This document shows, in pieces, positions 11,191 through 22,890 of a DNA stretch of 64,000 bases (positions are counted from its first letter, which is position 1; each line of letters begins with the position of its first letter). The DNA lies in assembly GCA_036346375.1 (NCBI GenBank), contig CM070501.1:34058539-34122538 (forward strand), written 5' to 3'. This stretch comes from Guadua angustifolia (Eukaryota; Streptophyta; Magnoliopsida; Poales; Poaceae). The notes beneath the pieces are model-generated. The model made no database searches and was not told the DNA's origin. It was given only the letters and a program-made list of their open reading frames with translations. The translations under genes and the position numbers were made by a program.

Positions 11191-11207
11191 ACCGGAACAA
11201 GGCGGAA

Positions 11208-11565
11208 GGGCAGTCCCAACCCATGGTTTTCATGAGTAGTGTCTAGAGGAGAGAGAGAGCAATAAACCAATGCATAGTTTCCCAACCCATGGTTTCCATG
11301 AGCAGTGTCTAGAGGAGAGAGAGAGCAATAAACCAATGCATGCACCACAAACACAACTTGGTTAGCGCGCAGAAACGTCCAACCCCGATTTTGCTCATTT
11401 CTTGCATCTTGGTACCCGCGCCGACCCAGTTTCTTGCATGAGACACGGTTTCTTTGTTTTTCCTTCTCTCTCTTCCTTAATTCTTATGCCACATCAGATT
11501 TTTGTTTAGTTGGCAGCGTAATTAATTCTATGGACACCAGCTGAGGTGGAGGGTTAGGACTGCCC
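11208..11565. mobile_element. MITE, 358 bp, with internal 66-bp tandem duplication
   Basis: The left end GGGCAGTCCCAACCC and the reverse complement of the right end GGGCAGTCCTAACCC are terminal inverted repeats. Inside the left part, a 66-bp unit (CCCAACCCATGGTTT...CAATGCAT) is repeated at 11215 and 11281. The target-site duplication is not clear. Confidence 0.65.
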
Positions 11566-11569
11566 TAAG

Positions 11570-12122
11570 AGTCACGCACGCCGCTGATGGTGGTAGCCAC
11601 ATACGGACAACGCCTACCTCTTCAGCGCATTTAAGCTCATAGGGCAGCAGGTGGTGCTTCTCTCGGTCGATCGATCGATCTCGAATTATGGTGTTACAAA
11701 TTTACAATTCCAAGTGCTGTGATGTTATTATTTACGTTTGTGAAACTAAAGATAATTTTATGCTTGAGTTTGTAAACAGGTGCTTGTAATTTGTATACTT
11801 CGATGAATTAATTTAAACATTTAATCATTACACATTCAGAGTGAATATTATTATTCAGATAAGGTTAGTGCTTTTTGCAAATAAATTTTTTATCGCAAAT
11901 TGAGTTTTCATTGCAACACACGAACACATTAAATATATAATAGACACGTAATAGCCACGCCTAATGCTAACACCAGATCAATTATTTTTTTAATCTATAT
12001 AAAGCAGTTAACAAATGATGGGAATTGATCACCCCATCAGACATCGCAGATCAACATGCTCCCTTCCACTAAATCAGGACGGAGGAGAATTAACTAGGTA
12101 GAAAAATATCAAATATTTGCCC
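11570..12122. other. Downstream region of the WRKY gene, no other gene seen
   Basis: AT-rich sequence that on the minus strand lies 3' of the WRKY stop codon and probably contains its 3' UTR. A short TCGA tract (TCGATCGATCGATC) is at about 11667. Confidence 0.4.
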
Positions 12123-13040
12123 TCAAGAACCCGGGCGATGCATCCCGGCGACGAAAAAGCGGCCTGAGGCGGCGTCCTGGGCGGCGTAGTAGACCGTGCC
12201 GGGGCTCACGTGGTTGTGGATCCCCTCGTACGTCGTCACGACGTAGCTCGTGTCGTCGCTATCTCTCTCGACCCTCTTCTTCACGTTGCACCCCTCCGTC
12301 GAGCACCGGTAGTAGTTCCTGCAATCACCACAAATTTTAAGTCTCGATCGATCAGCGCATTAATCCAACTCTAATACATGCATGCCACCAAAAAAAAAAA
12401 TAATAGCGATCAGGCGAATTAATATGCAGTTTTAGTTAAGTACTTACCTCGGGTTAGGGCTGTTCTTGACGGATTTCTTGCCGTATTTCCTCCACTTGTA
12501 CCCGTCGTCGAGTATCTCCTCCTCCGACCTCGTCCGGAACGCGATCCTGTCCGTCCTCGCCCCCTCCCCTGCAATCGCTGCTGCACTCCTGAAAATGTCC
12601 AGATACCCAAACCGATTGATCAGAATTAGCTTGCACGTCCTGCGTACGTGTGTATACGACTTTTTACGAAGCATACGTACGTGCATATGCTGACAAATAT
12701 ACACCAAATAAACTCACCTAGGTTGAGCATAGTAGCCTCCAGAATCCGGCACGACCGGCTCAACAGGCATCAGCGGCGGAGGCGTCCCGAACGAGCCGGG
12801 CACGGACGACGGCCCGCCTTCGTCCGAGAAGTAGTCCAAGACGTCGAGGTGCTGCTGCAGCGCCCCGGGGGGCGCCGCACCGAAGCCGGGAGAGAGATAC
12901 GCCGCAGAGCTACCCCTGTAGGGGGAGCTCGAGCTGCCACCACCCGGCGGGGGACGATAAGCCATCGAGAAGACGTCGGCGTCGTGCTCGCGCGGGTGGC
13001 AATAAACCGCTGTGCTGGCCCCTACTATCGCCATGTGCAT
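12123..13040 (-). CDS. WRKY transcription factor, group IIc, WRKYGKK variant
   Basis: A nuclear DNA-binding regulator, seen as three exons: 13040-12718, 12588-12448 and 12318-12123, joined by GT-AG introns in consistent phase (219 codons and a stop). The first ATG is at 13040; a second in frame at 13034 is followed by G and could be the true start. Residues 1-107 are a Gly/Pro/Ser-rich N-terminus. The WRKY domain spans about 135-194: DDGYKWRKYGKK, then zinc ligands C160, C165, H189 and H191 (C-X4-C-X23-H-X-H). The intron after PNPR is the conserved PR intron of group II/III WRKY genes. The canonical WRKYGQK heptad has K for Q, a change known in grass group IIc members and linked in other species to altered W-box preference (TTTTCCAC 'WK box'). 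A TATA-like CTATACATA lies about 40 bp upstream on the minus strand. All key residues are intact, so it is probably functional. Confidence 0.93.
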
Positions 13041-13465
13041 GGGATGGGCCGACTATACGAGCCGCGCCGAAGCGTCGTATGTATAGCGCGCGCGCAGGAC
13101 GCCGGTTAAGTTTGAGTGGGCGCGCGCGGACGGCGACGTCTGGTGTGTGAACTGTGGGCTTCACACCGAGCTTCCTTGTGGGCGGAAGCTTCGGCGCGCG
13201 CGTTGTGTGGCGCACGTGCGACCGTGCCACGGACGCCGCGCCCGTCCCGAATTGTTTTGCCGCACGGCCCTGCCTAGTATGCCTGTAGTTTTTTTTTTTA
13301 AGAAGCAGTTTTCGGTTATGTTATATTACGTTGAAGTGTTGTACAGTTAAATGGTTAGTATGAAGAGGTTTATTGTTTAATAGTCTAATTTTTAAGTGTG
13401 AAGGGTGTTGGTTCAGAATGGATGTGAGAGAGGTGATATTTTCTTCGACTCTAGTAGCAAAGTTA

Positions 13466-13743
13466 AGCCCCGTTTGGGAGAGTTTAAAGTCAGCTTTAGC
13501 TTATGAAAAACTAATAAACCCCAAACAGCTCAATTTTTAAGTGGATTTTGACATAAGCCAAAATCCATAAATAACTAACAAAAGCTAAAAATTAAAAATT
13601 GGGCTGGACCTGCTTTTGCAGCTTATTGCTGAGAGAAATTAGTTATTTATTAAATGGTCTTTTATAAAAAGCTACGCCCGCTTTTTAGTCCAAAAAGAAA
13701 AAAATAGTTTTTCAGAAAATCTGCAGCTCGTCCAAACAGACCC
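13466..13743. mobile_element. Tourist-like MITE, 278 bp
   Basis: The left end AGCCCCGTTTGG and the reverse complement of the right end GGGTCTGTTTGG form terminal inverted repeats. TTA flanks both sides (13463-13465 and 13744-13746). It lies about 430 bp upstream of the WRKY start codon, within likely promoter distance. Confidence 0.75.
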
Positions 13744-14241
13744 TTAGAATCACAACCCATAGAAGCCGTAGGAAGCTACGTCATACCAACTTTTGATTTT
13801 CAGTTTCTCCTAATATAAATCGACTGTTGGTCTCTGATTACAGAGAAGACAGCCGTTTAAGACAACATATGGTTTATGGAGGAGGAATGCAAAACTAAGA
13901 CCATCCCAACCAGTACCTCGAAGCCGTCTTAAACAGGACCTTATAGAAACCGGTACGTCTACGTGCTTGTGCGTCAGCGCGTGGGTGTAGGAAAGGGCGG
14001 GCTGAATCGTCGCCTTTTGAGTCGCGTGGCGCTGTAGGTGTGCGGTGGCGTGCACAGGGCCCGCGGCACAGTTGAGCCAGGAGAAATTCGTTGGGTATGT
14101 ATGCGCGCCATTCATAGGTACATTACATGCTTGCCTAGAAGTAGCAACTGAGACTTGAAGCGCGCATGAATTGAATGTTTTGCTAGGTGTGTATATGACA
14201 GGGTATCTAGATCACGTAGACAGTATTCAGCGCGAGTCTAA

Positions 14242-14676
14242 GAGGGTGTTTGGAAGAGTTTCTTAATTTTTAGCTTCACTTCAAATTCGTGTAGTTAAAC
14301 ACCTTAGCTCCACAAAACTCGGCTCTAGGAAAAATACGAATATAAGGGGTGCTCCATGGTTTTTATGAAGCTCCTCAAGGGGTACTCCAAGAAACACCGT
14401 TTCGTATCCACTCGTGAAGTTCATAGGTAATTACCCACCTTTGCTACTGGTTACACACACGAGGAAGTTCCTAAGTAATTACCCACCTTTGCCACTAGTT
14501 CAACATCTAAGGGCATAAATGGGTATCCACATTAAAACCATCTATTTTGAAACTGGATCTAATTTGCAAGCCAAACACCTCCCTTCCCTACATCAACTCT
14601 ATGGTGGAGCTACTCTATAGTAGAGCTGGTGGAGTGGAGCTGATTTTTTTAGAGTGGAGCTCTCCCAAACAGGCCC
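14242..14676. mobile_element. Tourist-like MITE, 435 bp
   Basis: The left end GAGGGTGTTTGGAAGAG and the reverse complement of the right end GGGCCTGTTTGGGAGAG are inverted repeats, flanked by TAA at 14239-14241 and 14677-14679. Internally TAATTACCCACCTTTG is repeated (about 14429 and 14476). Confidence 0.75.
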
Positions 14677-14679
14677 TAA

Positions 14680-17605
14680 GATGTTTTTGGTTGTTTCGAG
14701 TCTAAGGTGTTTTTGGTTGTTTATACTAAGTGATATATATAGAGAGAGAGAGAGAGAGTTTATTCATATATTTTGGTTATTTAAATAGAATTATTCATCT
14801 TAGATAATGAGATATAAATTTAAAAATATTTCTTATAAATGCTGAACTATTTCATTCGCCCAATATAATAAGACCAACCAATTCAACTCTAATTTGCTCT
14901 GTTGTCTAATCAAAGCGACCCCCTCTATTATTGACCCCTACGAGTTTAATCAGGTTTCATATGGCGTGCTTTCCAGTACAGTGTCACACATGGTATATAT
15001 AGAGAGAAGCAAGCATAGACATAAGACATTGACTGGTACACATAATTAAGCTAGGTCGCAGTCAAGTCGCATACATGGTCTACTAAAGAGGGCGCCCGAT
15101 TATACTTCGCTAGCTAGAACCAAAACAACCACCAATAGGGCCTGCATCTACACAATCCAGCCGGTCCGCTGGAGATTGTACCGTAGCGCTGACCGGAAGG
15201 ATCAATTCTAGGCAGTTTCCAGCCGGGTAAATCTGTGAAAAGTCACCGTTCATCAACATGGAAACATCTGCCCCAGCCAAAGCCATGGCGGTTTTCCTGA
15301 CACGCACGAAAAATCACCGTTCATCAACCTGGAAACATTCTTTTGTTTTTGTTTTTTTGAAACGACGGGGACATGCTTGGTTTAAACTAGAATATATAGA
15401 CACACACAGAGGGTTGACCTAGCTAGCTAGCTTGTGACGCGCGTGCTGCTAGGTAGCTAGAAACAAATTCTGTAGAGGAGGTATGCAAATTTAATCATAT
15501 GTATCCTTACTCCGATGGATACCACGTATCCATCTAGCTAAATCTCAACATCACTTCACCAACAGTGTTATTAATTGAAGGAGTGAGAAATCAAAGGTGT
15601 TATTAATAGGAGGAGTGATAAATTAAATAAATAGTTGAGATTAGCAAGATGAACACGTTCCGATGCACAGAGTTAAATTTGCATACTTCTCTACGGAATT
15701 TTTTTCGAGGTCGCTGCCTGCAATCTTTGCGACGGCAACATGCGGTCGATCGATAGATCCTCTCCAGACTAGCATCGGACCTGACCGGACTAAGTGCGAT
15801 CTATCGCTAATGTCTGGCTGCTGTCGTTCGTTGTTTGCTGGCGGCGGGCACATGATCGATACACGATCTGTCCTGACGCTCGCGTGGATGCATGTTTCTA
15901 CCTCGTTTCTGTCTCTATCGTGGCACTACTACTAAGAAGATCGCCTTTTGCTACAAGAGAGAGATAATTGTGTGATGACTTCAGACGCAGCTGGACAAAC
16001 TAATCTCGTCCTAGCTAGCTAGTATATATGCACGACAGCACGAAGGACTTTTGCTAGAGAGATTGTGGCCGGGAATGTGGGATGCAGATGAAGCTTAAAA
16101 GGCGTTGATAACTTAGGCGAGAAAATACAAAACGTACAATAAATTGAACCGCATGCACAGTTGCCCGGAACAAGTTGTCTTCACTCATTAACGAAATCTT
16201 TTGTGTACCTATCTCGTTGGAATTCTAACGCAAGAAATACACGGAGAGACGAACTAGCTAATTAAAAGCATCAGGTACTATCTCCATCGGGATTACTACC
16301 TAAGAAGCTTCCATCTTCCCTCCCGGGCAGGCAGCAGTTGCAGTTACTCCACTCAGTTGGATGCCGAACTGCCTGCCAATTTGCCATGCATCCCCAGTCT
16401 TCTGGGAAGGCTCCGGCGACCGTCGAACGAAAGTGATATATATCAGCGTACCGAGACCGTACACAATTGGTATATGCATTTGATTTGGATTCTATTCCAT
16501 ATATATCTAGCTAGTTTGGTAGGCACGCATGAATGGGTGTTTGGGACTAGTCTATTTCACCATATCCCTTTCTGAACATTACTACCGCTGATAAGTACAG
16601 GCTCAAATGACGTGATTCGAGTGACACTAGCTGCTTTTAACGGCATCCTTTCTGAACATCACTGCTGTTTGGAACCTGCCAGGAATTGGAACATAATATA
16701 TAGACGAGACAAAGATTCGCTTTCATGTAGCTGGTGACCCTCAATTCCTACTGCCGGCGTGGCCGGGGTGTTTGGAGAGTTAATCAAGGATGTGACCCAA
16801 GCACTACATGCGCGAGCGTCTAATGCGTACAGCGCCGTTCCTAGCGTTTCAGAAGGCAATACGAAAGTGGAGGTGTTTGGTAGAAATTGACATTTTATAT
16901 ATCTTAATTCTGTTTAAGGCAGTTTCGGGCATTCTCATATCCAAAGCTAATGCATATCAATAACATGCAAACACTTTTATAAAACCAACATTCTACTATA
17001 GTACTGAAAGCCCAAAGCACCAACCTTTAACTAAAATTTTTTTCGTATACTTCAACTGATAAGGAACTTTTTGTTAGTCATCAAACACAACCAACCGATC
17101 ACTATAGACACTGAAAATCCAAATTACTAATCTTGAATCAAATATTTTCTTGTATTCTTTAACCAAGGAATTCAAATATACAAAGAACCACCGATTGTCA
17201 AATTCTCCCTCGGCTTAATTAGCAGGTAGTAAGATGCAAGCGAGTTGTGTCAAGCTAGCCATCGATCTTGTGATCGAGATTCGTTCATTTAGTCTATTAT
17301 GAATGCCAAATGCAGGTGTTTTCAAATGGCGAGTTGAGCATTTGGACTAACTTGGACAAGTTTTCAGTATTGTTGCTAGTGGTCTAATTTTTTGTTCTTG
17401 CTAGTGGGCTGCTTGGGAGTTGATAATATAGGCTCATATCTCTATGTATTTCGATTTGTATATTTAAGTATGAATCTACACAGACTATATATGAAGTTTA
17501 TATAAATAGGTTGGGGCCCTGACTCTCATGGCCCTAGACGAGCGCACTTGTTGCCCATACCTCTGGACCGGCCCTATGCGTACTAGAATAATCGGACTGT
17601 ATATA
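14680..17605. other. Intergenic DNA, no gene recognised
   Basis: A short GA microsatellite lies at about 14740-14758. The phrase AAAATCACCGTTCATCAACNTGGAAAC-like occurs twice near 15239 and 15309, a local duplication. Open frames at 15110-15307 (minus), 15663-15935 (plus) and 16357-16575 (plus) have no recognisable domains and are not called as genes. Confidence 0.45.
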
Positions 17606-18005
17606 GGCCCCTTCGTTTCAGCTTAAATTCAGTTTCTGCTTAAAATAAAAGCGGATTGTGCGCCGAACAGTAGGATTCTAGACAGCTTCTCCAAGAATCA
17701 GAATCTGATTTGTACACAGAATCAGAAGCTGTCACCCACCTGATTCTGTGGATTCTGACTCAGATTCTGCGAGTTCCACCTCCCACGAGTCATCGCAGGC
17801 ATAAGGGCTTCCGCCGTCGTCCCTAAGCCCCTCCACCACCCTCATCCGTTCATCCGTCACCGATGCCAATCAACAATCAACACAGATAATCAGGATTGCC
17901 GAACGACCAGATTCTCCAGTCAGCAGATTCTTTAGACAGCCGCTTCTTCAGACAATTGACTACAATCCAGAATCTGCATAATCAAAAGCTGCCCCGAAGG
18001 GGGCC
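17606..18005. mobile_element. Terminal-inverted-repeat element (MITE), 400 bp
   Basis: The left end GGCCCCTTCGTTTCAGCTT and the reverse complement of the right end GGCCCCCTTCGGGGCAGCTT match. ATA flanks both sides and could be the duplication. The interior is rich in CAGAATC-type words and is non-coding. Confidence 0.65.
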
Positions 18006-19250
18006 ATAGACAGAAGGCTATGTATAGTAGTACTGCTGAGACATCTGAGATGGACATCACAACATCGGTAACTTACGTTAGTCAGACATTGATAGACAGT
18101 GGTCCACATGGCTTAACAATGCTAGACTTTCTTTTTTTTCTCTCTTATGTACCAAATTCTTTTAATACTGTTTATGAGTAATGAAATTTAAGCTCTTGAT
18201 TCGAAAAAACATGGTTCAGAACCAGGGCCATAGCTGATATTTTGGTGTCACGTGCTAAATTTAAAATTACGCTATACACTTAATAACAGTTAATTCCAAG
18301 GTAATTATTTGATATTAGAACTATAGCTAGTACAATTTTTTCTTACAATACAATGAATTGTGTGGTACATCATGCTAAAAAAACAAATTTCATATATAAC
18401 CTTTACTTGGAAAGCATTGTTCTTCTAGTATTATTTGAAATATAATCTTCAATTATCCTTATAATTAGTATTTTTTCAAATAAAATCAATTTCAACAACT
18501 ATCGTTAAGTCTTTCCTACTTCATTATAGAATGCACGTAGAACTTTAACTTCAATCTATATAAGCTCTTTTTTTTTGCATGTGCAATAGTCACAGCAATT
18601 GTCAGCAAAATTCCATACACAACAATTGAGTTATGAAATAATTTAGCCATTTCAAAAACTTTAAAATATCAACAGGGTACATGGTTTTTCTTATGAATGA
18701 ATTTTTACAGTAAAAATTAAAAAAATAAAGAGAATAAACAAACTACTCATCTATTAGTTCTTACTTTTACTAATACAAAGATTAAAAGTAGTAATACAAG
18801 AATAAGTAGAAAATGAGACCCCTTGATTTTGGGGGTCCGTACAGTAACCAATACTGCACCTGCCTCCCAACCAAGCTTGTTTAGAATTTATGTACCTACA
18901 ATCTTTCCTTAAAAAAGTTAGGTTTATAGCTAGCTGCTAGCTGATGCTATATATTCCATGAAAGTTATAATCGATAATTTATCATTCTACATAGTGCAAT
19001 TCATCATTTGCAATCCCATAGAACGACTTGCTGGCTTTACCCCTATGCGGATGATTATGCCCATCTTCTTCCTCCCCTGCTTCCCTCCCTCTTTCCTTCT
19101 TGTCCCAACCATAGGGGTGAGTGGGTGACCATGGTGTTGCGCCCAAGCAGCACTGCCCCCCCTCTCCTAATTAATCCCCAGCAAGATAAGCACCGCACTT
19201 GTAATCTCGGTAGCTCTCTTTCCCCCCTTCCTGTCAGGGATTGAATAAAT
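18006..19250. other. Intergenic DNA, no gene recognised
   Basis: AT-rich sequence. Positions 18110-18215 look like a retro-element 3' tail (T-rich, then TAATGAAATTTAAGCTC), but no poly-A or duplication could be confirmed. Confidence 0.4.
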
Positions 19251-19914
19251 TGTCATTAAGACCATCATGACCCGACAGCCCTCCTTCGGCCGACCATGTT
19301 CGCATGCCCCCCCCCACGAGCATACAGCTTAGCTCTCTGAGCATGGTAGCTCGGGCTGGCGGCCAAGGTCGGCCACGACCAGGGAAGAACCCTAAGCATG
19401 CCCCGTAGGTCATGCTCGGGCTGTAAAGGCGACGTGGAGGCAGCTGCGTTAGCCGTTACGCCATGGTTCGGGCCCATCGCATCCATGACGCCGCGTGGCG
19501 AAAATCAAGGGGCAGTCGCTGCCACGCGCGGACACGTAAGGGCGTGACATTCGGATGTGGCCGTTTCAGATCGCCTATAAATAACTCTTCGGTACACAGC
19601 AAGCAGACAAGACGTAGAGGAAGGCACGCACCAGGAGGAGCCAACACAGAAATAAAAAACACATGTAGGCATTGTAATAGCAACACCTCTTGTAAATGAG
19701 CATTGGCAAGATACACCCTGCCAGACATTGTAAGAATCAAGATAGTAAGCTAAGAAACACTGGACGTAGGGCTGTTATCTCGGTTGTGAGAGGCCCGAAC
19801 CAGTATAAAACCCCTTTGACCATTGCTCTTTTATAGCTTGACCTCCTCCCGCGGTATTCTTCAGACGCTAACCCTTCACGTGAAAAGGGGACCCGGTTGA
19901 TCCCTCAATCAACA
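19251..19914 (+). repeat. LTR-like fragment or solo LTR, probably Gypsy
   Basis: The stretch starts TGTCATTAAGACC and ends ...CCCTCAATCAACA. CTATAAATAA at about 19575 is a TATA box, and the phrases GACGTAGGGCTGTTATCTCG and GAACCAGTATAAAACC resemble the R/U5 part of grass Gypsy (Tat-type) LTRs. No partner LTR, PBS or matching 5-bp duplication was found, so the boundaries are approximate. Confidence 0.5.
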
Positions 19915-19959
19915 AGTAAGCTCGGTGAGGAGCTCATTCCCCAAACGCCGACATTTCCC

Positions 19960-20110
19960 TTCGTATTCGATCCATATCTGTATTCGATATTATCCGTATT
20001 CGTATTCATATCCGAACTATCCGTATATGTATCCACATCCAAGGAAAAAATATAAAAACAAATATGGTAGAGCTATTATCTGTCTGTATCTAATCTGTTT
20101 TCACCCCTAA
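19960..20110. repeat. Degenerate CGTATTCGATAT repeat, possible hAT-like end
   Basis: Words such as GTATTCGATATTATCCG recur, next to a terminus reading (minus strand) GGGGTTAGGGGTGAAAACAG. Similar 'cggatat/gaatacg' terminal repeats occur in plant hAT elements. The other end is not seen. Confidence 0.3.
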
Positions 20111-20114
20111 CCCC

Positions 20115-22686
20115 GGTAATACCAGTGAACAGTAGAAACAGTTATATGAATAGTAAAATCAGCACGACTTTAAAAATAAAAATTGATGTATCTTTTGATC
20201 GGCTGATCGAAAACCCGCAAAAGTTTTTATGCACCTTCCTATAGTGTCAGAAATCTATTCCAAGCTTCAATCACAAGAATTGACTTCAAAATTCTGAACT
20301 TTTTCAAGTTTACCTAATGTTGCACCAAAATCTAGTCAAAACCCAAATATTCACCCTAAATTTGCTCGTAGAGATTTGATAATTAAGATGACTTTAGATG
20401 GCCCCCCACATGTCACAGTAAGCAAGAACTCCAAAGAGATTTCTTCTAAAAGTTCAAGAACATAATCTACCAGAAATCCTTCTCTCAAGTCAAAAACAGG
20501 TTTCTTGATAATCTCTTGATTGAAAAGTGAGATCTTTCCTAGATGATTGGAATGTGATCTCCAGAGGATACATCCATTAATCACTCATCCTTTGCAACAC
20601 AATATCAAGAGAAGAGGAAACTAAACAAGAAAGATCAAAACTCAAAAAGAGAAAAGATCAAAACAAAAGGCAAGACTTGAGCACGAATTTTGATTTCATT
20701 CCAGATCATGAAGATGGATTACAAAGCCTCTTACCTGAGGGCAAAACTATCAAAGAGCACTGACATGCACAAGAAAACTAAAATCTTGTAAAAATCCTAA
20801 TCCTTCTCCTAGGCTTAGTGGCTTAGTCCTTCACCTCCCTCAACATCTTATATAGAGGAGGTAACCCTAGGCCTAAAACATAGACACTCAAGTGAATACT
20901 ATCTATATTTACATGGACTATAACCCGATAACCCACCATACATAACGGGTTTTACACTCACACAAACATGCTTCACATGACGCCCAATTCGCTCTACAGG
21001 CTTGAATTTGCATTGATGTCCACTTTGGCTTTACCTAAACTACTTAGGCCATCGTTGCAGTTTTCTAAACCACCTCGATCCTGTGTAATGGAGAAATTAC
21101 CAATTTTTCCCAAGACCGATCTTCCTTCGCCTCGACGCATCGCACATGCTTCGACATCCACCATATGGCCCCAATGACTTCCCACCAAGCCTCTCACACA
21201 TCTAGACTCCCCGAACCGTGAAGCCAGCTTCCTTGACAATTTTGGACCTCAACTCCTCCCTAAGTCTAGTACTAGTCCATACCATTACCGACCACGTTCA
21301 TCACCAATGCTTCACACTCTGGTTTCTTGTTAGTCATCTTCTGGCATCTCTTGACTGTTCTGGACCTCAACTCTCCTAGCCTAGTCCCAGTCTCTTCCGC
21401 CTCATCATGACCTAGCTCTAAAGTTTTGTAACCAACACAAACAACCAAACCGTCACATAGTACTATTCACAATACATGCAATCCAATTTAAAAATCAACA
21501 CCATAGCACAATTCGCTGTCAATCCTGGTACTACTGCCAACCAGAGCCCAATAGTACTGCAGGTTCGGTACTACCTCTCCTGGTAACCGGTAGTACCGCT
21601 CCTCTAAAAATCCCTGAGATAACCCATCTTTGGAAAATATCTACCTCCTATTGGAGGCCGATATTACTGCACATCTGATACTACTGTCCCCAGGGGCCGG
21701 TAGTGCCACACTTGTGAGCATTTTTATAGTACACAATATTGAATATTGGCCGTTCATTTTATTTGATCTAACGGATTAGATTAGTTAGGATTTAGTTATA
21801 CTTTCGTCGGTAGTATTGGTAGTAAAAATCATATGATAGTAGTATTGTAATTAGCCTTTTTTATTTTGAAGGTATGTGTATTTTTTTGGTTCTTTTGTGT
21901 AAAGTTCAGAACTGCTTTGTGGGCCGCACAGGATACAGGGCTCGATGTGTTAGTGCGCCATAGCATCGTCACAAATCAGACTGGCGGAGGTTGCACCGTC
22001 GTCAAGATCCGGGAGGGCACTGGCTGCTCCATCAACAGGAACCAGGAGAGTGCCAGTCACGGCGTGGTCACAATCCGAGAGAGCACCGAATAGAAGGCAG
22101 AGACTACAACATCGACTTGACCATACTGGCGACGACGATGGAAAAAGAAGGGCAGCGATAACGAGTAACGCAACAAAGGACGACGATGGTGGAAATTGAA
22201 GGTTAGTGATAATGATTAACGAGTAACGTAGCAAAGGATCAAAAGTCCATAATATCCCTGAGAAATGTACGACTAGATCTAATTTCTACTACCACTATTT
22301 ACTACTCAAGTTATCCACTGTAAAATTGCTCGCCCTTGAACTACCCCAGAGAATCATCTCTCTGTAAAAGAACTACTACTATTCCACAGCCGATAGCTCC
22401 GTAAGGTCGGCACTACCGCCAATCTCAGACCGGTAGTGCCGCCTGGCCGACACTAGTACACTACCGCTACTCCAAGGCCGATAGTGCCACTCAACTTGAT
22501 AACACATTAAATTGCTTTAAATTCAAAATTGATTTCAAATCAAACTCAAATTCGAGCACCACAAAGTCAAACCAAATCAATTACTCATTACACACATGGG
22601 TAGGCCTTCACATGGCCTTTCATAAAAGTACATACATTTTGAACTAGTGCATTTACAAAAAATCTTAGAACAATGTAGTCACCAGA
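20115..22686 (-). repeat. Decayed LTR-retroelement DNA with palindromic CGGTAGTACCG words
   Basis: No intact frame. On the minus strand a TATA-like TATATAAGATG lies near 20855. Variants of CGGTAGTACCG, CGGTAGTGCC and GGCACTACCG recur at about 21530-21720 and 22385-22495. With the minus-strand PBS-like site at 25297-25286 beyond a nested insertion, this looks like the remains of an older minus-strand retroelement, but no clean LTR pair can be drawn. Confidence 0.4.
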
Positions 22687-22691
22687 GAACC

Positions 22692-22873
22692 TGTTAGAGT
22701 ATATTAGGCAGCACTAGATATGGTTAGTTTAGGATTGATTGTAATCCCGTGATAACCTTCCTTATCTCTAGGAGAGGCATCTTGCCCTCCAAGCCATGTA
22801 CTCCTATATAAACAGCCTGAGGGCTCAGTAATACATTATCCCACGCATTATATACAATTCTCTCTTTTCTACA
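22692..22873 (+). repeat. 5' LTR, 182 bp
   Basis: TG...CA ends; TATATAAA at 22805-22812 is the likely TATA box. Its only difference from the right copy is T versus C in GCAGCA(C/T)AGAT. Confidence 0.9.
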
Positions 22874-22890
22874 TGGTATCACGAGTTTAG
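22874..22890 (+). other. Primer-binding site
   Basis: TGGTATCACGAGTTTAG begins immediately after the LTR. The first eight bases match the complement of the plant initiator tRNA-Met 3' end, after which it diverges from the usual TGGTATCAGAGC. Confidence 0.8.

Noticed and set aside
15110..15307. Minus-strand 65-codon frame as a small gene
   Set aside because: No recognised domain, no supporting splice sites or neighbours; it overlaps a local duplication.
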